A stretch of 5,434 nt of DNA from Betaproteobacteria bacterium UBA7395 (GTDB lineage Bacteria > Pseudomonadota > Gammaproteobacteria > Burkholderiales > Rhodocyclaceae): positions 1-5,434 of the forward strand of contig DKNF01000234.1 of NCBI GenBank assembly GCA_002470165.1, in the 5' to 3' direction. Below, piece by piece: positions 1-5,309 of the stretch (position 1 is its first letter; each line of letters begins with the position of its first letter). The position numbers and the translations under genes were made by a program. The notes under the pieces were generated by a model that saw only the letters and a program-made list of their open reading frames with translations, was not told the DNA's origin and ran no database searches.

Positions 1-694
1 CGCGGCGGTCGGCAGAAAACGGCCGGCAGGCGCGCGGGGCGCTGTCGGCATCGCCGGGGGCAAGCACGCGCAGGGCTTCCCAGGCACGGGCGACACCGTA
101 AGCCTGCGGGACATCGGAGCCGCCGGTGACCATGATCGTTGCCTCACCCGAGCGGACGCGGCGGAAAGCTTCGCCGATGGCGATCGACGATGAGGCACAG
201 GCGACGGTGTGGCTCATGCTGACGCCGCCCAGTCCGAGCTGGATGGAAATGTGGGCGTTGGCCGCGTTGTTCATGCCGAGCACCACGGCCAGCGGCGACA
301 GGCGTTCGCGACCCTTCTGCCAGAGTTCGCGGTAGCCCTTCTCGTAAGCCAGCGTGCCGCCGAGTGCGGTGCCCCAGGCGCAGCCCCAGCGGTCACGCGT
401 GTTGCCTTCAGCGTGCCGGGCCAGGCCGGCATCGTCCCAGGCGGCAAAGGCTGCGGCCATGCCGAGCTGGGCGAAGCGGTCCATCATCGAGGCCAGCGGC
501 TTGCCGAGGGCGGCGTCGGGGTCAAAGTCGGGACAACTGACGAAAGGCATCGACAAGGGGCGCGGCGCGTCGTCGGTCAGCAGATGACGGACCGCCGATT
601 CGCCTGCGCAGAGGCGCCGGAAGAAATCCGCCAGATCGCCGCCGTAGGGACTGACCAGGCCCAGGCCAGTAATTGCCACCCGCCGCCGATTCAT
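1..694 (-). CDS. Beta-ketoacyl-ACP synthase II (FabF/KAS II-like), partial, C-terminus off the left edge
   Basis: Reading the minus strand from the ATG at 694 gives 231 complete codons with no stop, so this is about the N-terminal 55-60% of a roughly 400-residue ketosynthase. The N-terminus (MNRRRVAITGLGLVSPYG) is the classic FabF/FabB opening. The motif TVACASSSIAIG at about residues 163-174 carries the nucleophile Cys166, so this is a condensing subunit and not a chain-length factor, which lacks the Cys. MVTGGSD (about 188-194) and CRPFSADR near the edge also fit the family. The two catalytic histidines lie outside the window. It elongates ACP-bound acyl chains by decarboxylative Claisen condensation in the cytoplasm. 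It starts 3 nt after the ACP stop, so the two are almost certainly co-transcribed and coupled. Next to DAR genes, a role in making a polyene or specialised acyl chain is likelier than housekeeping fatty acid synthesis; this is inference. The family call is secure, the exact substrate is not. Confidence 0.93.
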   Translation of the reverse strand, partial: MNRRRVAITGLGLVSPYGGDLADFFRRLCAGESAVRHLLTDDAPRPLSMPFVSCPDFDPDAALGKPLASMMDRFAQLGMAAAFAAWDDAGLARHAEGNTRDRWGCAWGTALGGTLAYEKGYRELWQKGRERLSPLAVVLGMNNAANAHISIQLGLGGVSMSHTVACASSSIAIGEAFRRVRSGEATIMVTGGSDVPQAYGVARAWEALRVLAPGDADSAPRACRPFSADRR

Positions 695-697
695 CGC

Positions 698-937
698 TCA
701 GGACTTCTGTTCGGCGATCAAGCGGTCCATCAGCTCGACCAGTTCGCCAACGGTGCCCGGCGTCTTGAGATCGGACGCCAGCTTGATGCCGAAGTGATCT
801 TCGAACTCGAACATCAGTTCGAGCATCATCAGCGAATCGACACCGAGGTCGGCCAGCAGGGCACCCGGCACCACCGTCTCCGGGTCGGCACCCAGGCGGT
901 CCTTGAGAAATTCGCGTATCAGTCCAATGCAATCCAT
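698..937 (-). CDS. Acyl carrier protein, dedicated to the cluster
   Basis: A 79-residue acidic protein of standard ACP length. The motif ADLGVDSLMMLEL contains Ser35, the expected attachment site of 4'-phosphopantetheine, followed by the helix II region and FEFEDHFGIKL, as in ACPs generally. It would carry growing acyl chains as thioesters for the adjacent ketosynthase. I chose the ATG at 937 because it gives a normal ACP N-terminus (MDCIGLIREFL). A TTG at 973 would add 12 residues (MENRGFRLKSAP) unlike an ACP start. No clear Shine-Dalgarno precedes 937. The stop is followed by GCG and then the ATG of the ketosynthase. The gene diverges from the PAP2 gene. Its cluster position suggests the polyene arm, possibly also donating acyl groups to the DarB-like enzyme or the BtrH-like protein encoded on the other strand (inference). 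Confidence 0.93.
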   Translation of the reverse strand: MDCIGLIREFLKDRLGADPETVVPGALLADLGVDSLMMLELMFEFEDHFGIKLASDLKTPGTVGELVELMDRLIAEQKS

Positions 938-945
938 AGGCGCGG

Positions 946-973
946 ATTTTAGCCGAAAGCCCCTGTTTTCCAA
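946..973 (-). promoter_or_regulatory. Possible sigma-70-type promoter for the ACP-ketosynthase pair
   Basis: On the minus strand TTGGAA (968-973, 4 of 6 to TTGACA) is followed after 16 nt by TAAAAT (946-951, 5 of 6 to TATAAT). A start point 6-8 nt downstream would fall at about 938-940, almost on the ATG at 937, which would give a leaderless or nearly leaderless message. That agrees with the missing ribosome binding site. This rests on sequence match alone, and the same bases overlap the alternative TTG start at 973. Confidence 0.35.
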
Positions 974-990
974 AGATTTGTCCCCGGCTC

Positions 991-1004
991 CCTGTCATGA
1001 CGGG
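991..1004. promoter_or_regulatory. Near-perfect palindrome in the divergent intergenic region (possible operator)
   Basis: The sequence CCTGTCATGACGGG is a 14-nt dyad, identical to its reverse complement except at one symmetric pair, with the perfect 8-mer core GTCATGAC at 994-1001. It lies about midway between the divergent starts at 937 and 1055 and just upstream of the possible minus-strand promoter, where a regulator controlling both sides could bind. A short palindrome can arise by chance, and no regulator gene is visible in the window. Confidence 0.3.
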
Positions 1005-1054
1005 CGGCTGCCCCGGATTTGATACCATGTGCCGGCCCTGTTTCCGTTTCCCGC

Positions 1055-1744
1055 ATGCGTCTAGAACTTCCCGACTCCTACCGCAGTTTGCCCTGGTACC
1101 GTCAGCTTGCCGGGCGCTTCGCCCTGCTCTGGCCGCTCAAGGCGGTCGGGACCATGGCCTTCATGGCTTTGTTTTTCTGGGGGTATTTTGCCGTCCTGCA
1201 GTATCCCCTGCGACCGGCGGTGACCATGCCCGAGGTATTCGTCGATCGCTGGATTCCGTTTACGCCGCTGGCCTACCCGTTCTACGTCTCGCTCTGGGTC
1301 TATGTGTCGCTACCGCCGGCCCTGCTCGGCAGCCTGCGTTCGCTGCTCGGCTTCGGGGCCTGGATTGCCGCCCTCTGCCTGTTCTGCCTCGCCCTGTTCT
1401 GGTTCTGGCCGACCGCGGTTCCGCTGGCCGACATCGACTGGCGGCAGTACCCGCAGATGGCAGTGATCAAGGGCATCGATGCCGGCGGCAACGCCTGCCC
1501 TTCCCTGCATGTGGGTTCGGCCGTATTCGCCGCCTGCTGGCTGGCCCGCGTGTTGCGCAACGTCGGCGCGCCGGCGCTGCTTGGCTGGATCAACTGGGTG
1601 TGCTGCACGCTGATCATCTGGTCGACCGTGGCCACACGCCAGCATGTGGTGCTCGATGTGCTGGCCGGCATCCTGGTCGGCCTGCTGTTTGCGCTGCCAT
1701 CCTTGCGCCATGCCGGTCGCCGGCATGGGCTGGCCCGCTTGTAG
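1055..1744 (+). CDS. PAP2-family integral membrane protein (phosphatase or phosphotransferase-like)
   Basis: A 229-residue, strongly hydrophobic protein with about six membrane segments (roughly residues 31-50, 69-95, 100-120, 151-170, 174-190 and 198-216). The late PAP2 motifs are clear: PSLHV at 149-153 (C2, His152) and STVATRQHVVLD at 190-201 (C3, with Ser190, Arg195, His197, Asp201), which supply the nucleophilic and acid-base histidines of this superfamily. The usual C1 motif (KxxxxxxRP) is not recognisable; only Lys139 in VIKGIDAGGN lies in about the right place, as in the branch related to inositol-phosphoceramide synthases. It probably acts on a phospholipid or polyprenyl phosphate at the inner membrane. 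I chose the ATG at 1055; an in-frame TTG at 1019 would add 12 residues. Neither has a convincing ribosome binding site. It is the first plus-strand gene, 87 nt before the DarA-like gene. Its role in the pathway is unknown. Confidence 0.85.
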   Translation: MRLELPDSYRSLPWYRQLAGRFALLWPLKAVGTMAFMALFFWGYFAVLQYPLRPAVTMPEVFVDRWIPFTPLAYPFYVSLWVYVSLPPALLGSLRSLLGFGAWIAALCLFCLALFWFWPTAVPLADIDWRQYPQMAVIKGIDAGGNACPSLHVGSAVFAACWLARVLRNVGAPALLGWINWVCCTLIIWSTVATRQHVVLDVLAGILVGLLFALPSLRHAGRRHGLARL

Positions 1745-1751
1745 CGCGGGC
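1733..1751 (+). other. Short GC-rich hairpin across the PAP2 stop codon
   Basis: GCCCGC (1733-1738) can pair with GCGGGC (1746-1751) around a 7-nt loop that contains the TAG stop. No T-run follows directly, so it is not a canonical intrinsic terminator. It could protect a 3' end or attenuate readthrough. In DNA this GC-rich, a 6-bp stem may be chance. Confidence 0.2.
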
Positions 1752-1780
1752 GCGATGCACGGATGCCGCCGTAGATACGA

Positions 1781-1808
1781 CATAATGACGGTTTTTCGAG
1801 TCATAGAC
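1781..1808 (+). promoter_or_regulatory. AT-richer leader with inverted repeat before the DarA-like gene (possible promoter/operator)
   Basis: The 87-nt gap 1745-1831 is clearly less GC-rich than its surroundings and has T-runs at 1792-1796 and 1809-1813. CATAAT (1781-1786) resembles a -10 box, but no good -35 lies 16-18 nt upstream. ATGAC (1785-1789) and GTCAT (1800-1804) form an inverted repeat with a 10-nt spacer, and GTCATAGAC (1800-1808) is itself nearly palindromic. The half-sites match the core of the palindrome at 994-1001. It may be a second promoter with an operator for the dar genes. Confidence 0.3.
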
Positions 1809-1831
1809 TTTTTCCCCGCCCAACGATCGCC

Positions 1832-2776
1832 TTGAAGAACGTTCTGCTCGTCACCTATTCGCAAACCGGTCAGGTTTCGGAGATCGCCACCCGGTTGGTG
1901 GCGCCTCTGATCGAGGCCGGCCATCGGGTGCACACCGAATGCCTGCAGCCGGAAACGCCGTTTCCCTGGCCGTGGCGCTTCGTCGATTTCATCGATGTGT
2001 TTCCCGAATGCGTGCAGCTCGACGCCCCGCCGAACCGACCGTTGGGTATCGCCGAACACGAGGAATTCGATCTGGTGATTCTGGCTTACCAGGTCTGGTA
2101 CCTGGCGCCGTCGCTGCCGATGACCGCTTTCCTGCAGAGTGCGGCCGGTCGTCGCCTGATCGCCGGCAAGCCGGTGATCACGCTGGTGGCCTGCCGCAAC
2201 ATGTGGCTGACGGCGCAGGCCACCATGCGTCGTCTGATCGCCGAAGCCGGCGGTCGTCTGATCGATCATCTGGCCTTCGTCGACCGGGCGCCGGCACTGG
2301 CCACCTTCATCACCACGCCGCGCTGGGTGCTGACCGGGCGGCGCGATGCCTTTCTCGGTCTGCCGCCGGCCGGGGTGGACGAAGCAGAAGTGCGCTCGGC
2401 CCGTCGCTACGGGGAAGTGCTGAATGGTGCGCTGGCCGGAGACGCGGAGCGCGGTAGCGGCCCGCTGCTGGCCGGTCTCGGGGCGGCCGTGGTCGATCCC
2501 CGCCTGATCATCAGCGAACGTGCCGGCAGCCGGGCGTTCGCCGTCTGGTCGCGGATCATCCGCGCTTGCGGTCGGCGCGGCCAGTGGCGTCGCCGGCCTG
2601 CGCTGCTGCTGTTCGCCATTTACCTGGTGCTGATGATCCTTACCGTCGTGCCGCTCAGCCTGCTTCTGCAGCGACTGCTGGCCCCGTTGCTGGCGCCGCG
2701 CTTGCAGCGGCTCAAGCAGGAACTTGAACGACCGTCCGGTTCGGCGGGTTGGCGGGTGAGCGAAGATGTCCGCTAG
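1832..2776 (+). CDS. darA: DarA-like dialkylresorcinol-forming protein (flavodoxin-like fold)
   Basis: A 314-residue protein resembling the DarA family (named dialkylresorcinol condensing enzyme in databases). In DAR biosynthesis DarA is the aromatase that works after DarB condenses two ketoacyl units, giving the resorcinol ring. The N-terminus is flavodoxin-like: VLLVTYSQTGQVSEIATRL at 4-22, with the SQTGQ phosphate-binding loop, then a strand and the segment AYQVWYLAPSLPMTAFL (about 85-101) and KPVITLVACRNMW (113-125). Cofactor use is not proven by sequence. A C-terminal hydrophobic segment (about 257-290), preceded by arginines and followed by a charged tail, suggests membrane anchoring. 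The start is TTG: no ATG or GTG lies in frame between the upstream stop (1772-1774) and 1832, and the conserved P-loop begins within 10 residues. No clear ribosome binding site is seen. It overlaps the DarB-like gene by 11 nt. The symbol rests on family resemblance and on the pairing with darB. Confidence 0.8.
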   Translation: MKNVLLVTYSQTGQVSEIATRLVAPLIEAGHRVHTECLQPETPFPWPWRFVDFIDVFPECVQLDAPPNRPLGIAEHEEFDLVILAYQVWYLAPSLPMTAFLQSAAGRRLIAGKPVITLVACRNMWLTAQATMRRLIAEAGGRLIDHLAFVDRAPALATFITTPRWVLTGRRDAFLGLPPAGVDEAEVRSARRYGEVLNGALAGDAERGSGPLLAGLGAAVVDPRLIISERAGSRAFAVWSRIIRACGRRGQWRRRPALLLFAIYLVLMILTVVPLSLLLQRLLAPLLAPRLQRLKQELERPSGSAGWRVSEDVR

Positions 2777-3926
2777 GGCTGTCCATATCGTCGGCAGCGC
2801 GGTTTTCCTGCCCAATGCGCCGGTTACCAACGAGAACATGGAGGCTGTGCTCGGTCAGATCGGCCCGCGGCCGTCGCGGGCGCGGGCGCTGGTCCTGCGC
2901 AGCAACGGCATCCGCCTGCGCCATTACGCGATCAATCCACAGAGCGGCCGGGCGACCCACAGCAACGCACAATTGACCGCCGCCGCGATCCGCGGCCTGG
3001 TTCCCCAGGGGCTGGTACTCGATGACATCGATTGCCTGTCCACGGGCACCTCGGCGCCGGATCAGCTGATGCCCGGGCACGGGGTGATGGTCCATGGCGA
3101 GCTGGGCAACCGTTCCTGCGAGGTGATTACTACCGCGGGCATTTGCGCGGCCGGCGTGACCGCGCTCAAGTACGCCTGGCTCAGCGTCCTTTCGGGACAG
3201 TCGCGGTGTGCGGTGGCCACCGGCTCGGAGCGCGCCTCGGCGATGCTGCATGCCGGCAATTTCGCGGCCGAGTCCGATTTTCGCATCGGCCAGCTCGAGG
3301 CGCGGCCGGAAATCGCCTTCGAAAAGGATTTTCTGCGCTGGATGCTGTCCGACGGCGCCGGTGCCTTCTGGTTGCAGGATCGCCCGGCCGACTGCGGGCT
3401 GTCCCTGAGGATAGACTGGATCGACATCGTTTCCCGGGCCGATCAGGTCGAGGTCTGCATGTACGCCGGTGGCGAGAAGCAGGCCGATGGCAGCCTGCTG
3501 AGCTGGCAGGACCTGCCGGCCGATGAGTGGCTCCGGCGCTCGATCTTCGCCACGCGTCAGGATGTCCGCCTGCTCAACGCCGAAGTCGTCCGCCAGACCC
3601 TGGCCTGGCCGCTGCAGCAGATCATGCGCCGGCGCGGCTTGCAGGCGACCGGCATCGACTGGTTCCTGCCGCACATGTCGTCCGAGTATTTCCGCCAGCC
3701 GATGGCCGCCTGCATGGAAGAACTCGGCTTAGCCATCGCTCCCGAGCGCTGGTTCACCAACCTGCATACACGCGGCAATACCGGTTCGGCGTCGATCTAC
3801 ATCATGATCGACGAATTGCTGCACAGCGGTCGTCTGCGCGCCGGCCAGCGTCTGCTCTGCTTCATTCCGGAAAGCGGTCGCTTTACCGGAGCCTTCATGC
3901 AACTGACGGTGGTCGACCATGCGTGA
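2766..3926 (+). CDS. darB: DarB-like beta-ketoacyl-ACP synthase III (dialkylresorcinol ketosynthase)
   Basis: A 386-residue thiolase-fold KAS III homologue with the full Cys-His-Asn triad: Cys127 in TTAGICAAGVTALKYA, His303 in WFLPHMSSEYF, and Asn338 in HTRGNTGSASI, the counterpart of the GN(T/S)xxAS motif. DarB enzymes join a beta-ketoacyl thioester to a second ketoacyl substrate and cyclise the product, giving the cyclohexanedione that DarA aromatises. The directly adjacent DarA-like gene is the main reason to prefer DarB over FabH; the length, well above FabH (about 320), also supports this. The ATG at 2766 is preceded by GGTGAG 5-10 nt upstream. It overlaps darA by 11 nt and the next gene by 8 nt, so the chain is probably translationally coupled. 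Alkyl chain lengths cannot be read from the sequence. Confidence 0.87.
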   Translation: MSARAVHIVGSAVFLPNAPVTNENMEAVLGQIGPRPSRARALVLRSNGIRLRHYAINPQSGRATHSNAQLTAAAIRGLVPQGLVLDDIDCLSTGTSAPDQLMPGHGVMVHGELGNRSCEVITTAGICAAGVTALKYAWLSVLSGQSRCAVATGSERASAMLHAGNFAAESDFRIGQLEARPEIAFEKDFLRWMLSDGAGAFWLQDRPADCGLSLRIDWIDIVSRADQVEVCMYAGGEKQADGSLLSWQDLPADEWLRRSIFATRQDVRLLNAEVVRQTLAWPLQQIMRRRGLQATGIDWFLPHMSSEYFRQPMAACMEELGLAIAPERWFTNLHTRGNTGSASIYIMIDELLHSGRLRAGQRLLCFIPESGRFTGAFMQLTVVDHA

Positions 3927-4314
3927 CGACGAAGTGCCACAGGAAGGCAACGCCACCCTCGGCGGCCAGCGCAAGGCGGTATACGCCCGGGCTGCCGACG
4001 GCCGCCTGCATCTGGTCAGTTCGGCCGGCTGGGAAGTCGAGGAAATCGTCACCCGGCAGGCGGTCGATGAATTCCAAAAACTCGCCGAAGCGGCCCGGCA
4101 GCGCGTGCTGGCGGGCGAGAGTTCGGCACTGGAATTCCACATGTACCGGATGCGCATGGACCTTCCCCTGCTGGCGCAGGCTACCGGGCTCTGGCAATGG
4201 CGCGTCCGCCGCCATCTGCGACCGGCGGTCTTTGCCCGCCTGTCGGCCGGGCTGCGCTGTCGTTACGCCGAAGCACTGGGCATGGCCCCCGAGCAACTGG
4301 AGCGCCTCCCGTGA
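3919..4314 (+). CDS. Uncharacterised 131-residue protein with a possible HTH-like C-terminus
   Basis: I do not recognise a named family with confidence. The gene is supported by its place in an overlapping chain (8 nt with darB, 4 nt with the following gene) and by ordinary amino acid composition. The N-terminal half (about 18-70) is charged, containing VYARAADGRLHLVSSAGWEV and a predicted helix from about 47 to 65. The C-terminal half (about 80-131) reads LPLLAQATGLWQWRVRRHLRP, then CRYAEALGMAPEQLERLP. That spacing resembles Xre/Cro-type helix-turn-helix proteins, where an 'LA..tG' helix, a recognition helix and a final 'A.aLgm.peqL' helix follow each other. It lacks signal peptide and membrane segments, so it is likely cytoplasmic. 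It could be a pathway regulator, or an accessory protein reusing the fold to bind an ACP or a partner enzyme. Function is unknown. Confidence 0.8.
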   Translation: MRDDEVPQEGNATLGGQRKAVYARAADGRLHLVSSAGWEVEEIVTRQAVDEFQKLAEAARQRVLAGESSALEFHMYRMRMDLPLLAQATGLWQWRVRRHLRPAVFARLSAGLRCRYAEALGMAPEQLERLP

Positions 4315-5309
4315 CGCGCGAATTCGTTCATCGGCAGGCCTCGCATTGCGAGAGCGGCGCGATCTCCGGCCTGCTTGCCCATCATGGCCTGCCCTTGTCG
4401 GAAGCCATGGTTTTCGGCCTGTCGTCGGCGCTGTCCTTCGCCTACCTGCCGATCGTCAAGATCAACGGCCTGCCGCTGGTGGCCTACCGGATGCCGCCCC
4501 GCTTCATCATCAAGGGCCTGCAGAAGCCGCTGCAACTCAAGATGCGCTTCGAGACCTTCCGCGACCCGGCCAGCGGCGAGCGTCGTCTCAACGAACTGCT
4601 GGCCGCCGGTGAAGTCGTCGGCATGCAGACCTCGGTGTTCTGGCTGCCGTACATGCCGCAGGACCTGCGTTTCCACTTCAATGCCCACAACGTGCTGGCC
4701 TGCGGTCGTGATCCGCAGAGCGGCGATTACCGCCTGTCCGACCCGGTGGTCGAGGAACTGGTCAACTGCCCGGCCCCCGACCTGCTGCGCGCGCGCTTTG
4801 CCAAGGGCGTGCTGGCGCCGAAGGGCCTGCTCTACTACCCGGTGAACCGTCCACAGGCGCCGGACTGGGCGCGGGCACTGCCGGCCGCCATGCGCAAGAC
4901 CACGCGCATCATGCTCGACTCGCCGCTGCCGGTCATCGGCGTCGGCGGTATCCGCTGGCTGGCGCGCGCCTTCGAGCGGCTCGATGCCGACCGTCAGGCC
5001 GAGCATGCTCGGATGTTTGTCGGCCAGGTGGTGCGGATGCAGGAGGAGATCGGCACTGGTGGTGCCGGCTTCCGCTTCATTTACGCAGCTTTCCTGCAGG
5101 AAAGTGCCGACCTGCTGGGTAAGCCGGTGTTCGGCGAACTGGCCGAGCGGTTGATCGACATCGGCGACGAATGGCGCGAGTTCGCGCTGGCCACCGCGCG
5201 CATGATTCGCGGCCGCGATCCGCTGCGGCCGGCACTGCTGGCTGCCCGCCTGAGGGCGCTGGCTGACCGCGAGACGAAGTTTTTCCGCGACTTGCGGCAG
5301 GCGCTCTGA
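4311..5309 (+). CDS. BtrH-like acyltransferase (BtrH_N plus DUF4872-like domains)
   Basis: A 332-residue protein starting at GTG 4311, which overlaps the preceding stop as GTGA and has GGAG 8 nt upstream (4299-4302). The N-terminal part fits BtrH_N: SHCESGAISGLLAHHGLPLSEAM places Cys13 early, followed by the GLSSALSFAYL segment. A papain/C39-like arrangement continues with His126 (FNAHNVLACGRD) and Asp144 (YRLSDP), a plausible Cys-His-Asp triad. The C-terminal part carries EEIGTGGAGFRFIYAAFL (about 246-263), typical of the DUF4872 region that follows BtrH_N. Characterised BtrH transfers an acyl chain from an ACP to an aminoglycoside amine in butirosin synthesis. Here a cluster ACP and a resorcinol product are both expected, so ester formation between an ACP-bound polyene acid and DAR is a reasonable inference. 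No signal peptide; likely cytoplasmic. Domain call is good, substrate is inferred. It overlaps the ABC gene by 1 nt. Confidence 0.85.
   Translation: MTREFVHRQASHCESGAISGLLAHHGLPLSEAMVFGLSSALSFAYLPIVKINGLPLVAYRMPPRFIIKGLQKPLQLKMRFETFRDPASGERRLNELLAAGEVVGMQTSVFWLPYMPQDLRFHFNAHNVLACGRDPQSGDYRLSDPVVEELVNCPAPDLLRARFAKGVLAPKGLLYYPVNRPQAPDWARALPAAMRKTTRIMLDSPLPVIGVGGIRWLARAFERLDADRQAEHARMFVGQVVRMQEEIGTGGAGFRFIYAAFLQESADLLGKPVFGELAERLIDIGDEWREFALATARMIRGRDPLRPALLAARLRALADRETKFFRDLRQAL

Noticed and set aside
209..952. A 247-codon plus-strand open frame opposite the ACP and ketosynthase
   Set aside because: It is antisense to two genes with unmistakable motifs (DSL of ACP, VACASSS of KAS), and its own product has no recognisable features.
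698..973. Longer ACP starting at TTG 973
   Set aside because: The extra 12 residues do not look like an ACP N-terminus, and the ATG at 937 gives a standard 79-residue ACP. It remains possible if the promoter lies further upstream.
1768..1796. Possible intrinsic terminator (CCGT...ACGG followed by TTTTT) between PAP2 and darA
   Set aside because: The stem is only 4 bp around a long loop, too weak for a terminator. The region fits a promoter or leader at least as well.
1310..2839. A 509-codon open frame on the minus strand, antisense to the PAP2 and DarA-like genes
   Set aside because: Its translation is rich in Q, R, H, G and P with no domain or hydrophobic core pattern, as expected opposite GC-rich genes. 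The plus-strand genes in the same interval have clear motifs.
3527..4612. A 361-codon plus-strand open frame spanning darB, the small gene and the BtrH-like gene in another frame
   Set aside because: It crosses three motif-supported genes, and its product is arginine/proline/alanine-rich, typical of an off-frame reading of GC-rich DNA.
4263..5006. A 247-codon minus-strand open frame opposite the BtrH-like gene
   Set aside because: It has low-complexity Q/R/H/G-rich composition and no motif, and it lies opposite a gene with conserved BtrH_N and DUF4872 signatures.
4197..5309. Longer BtrH-like protein starting upstream at 4197
   Set aside because: It would overlap the small gene by over 100 nt. 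The GTG at 4311 has a ribosome binding site, a GTGA overlap with the preceding stop, and places the catalytic Cys at position 13 as expected.
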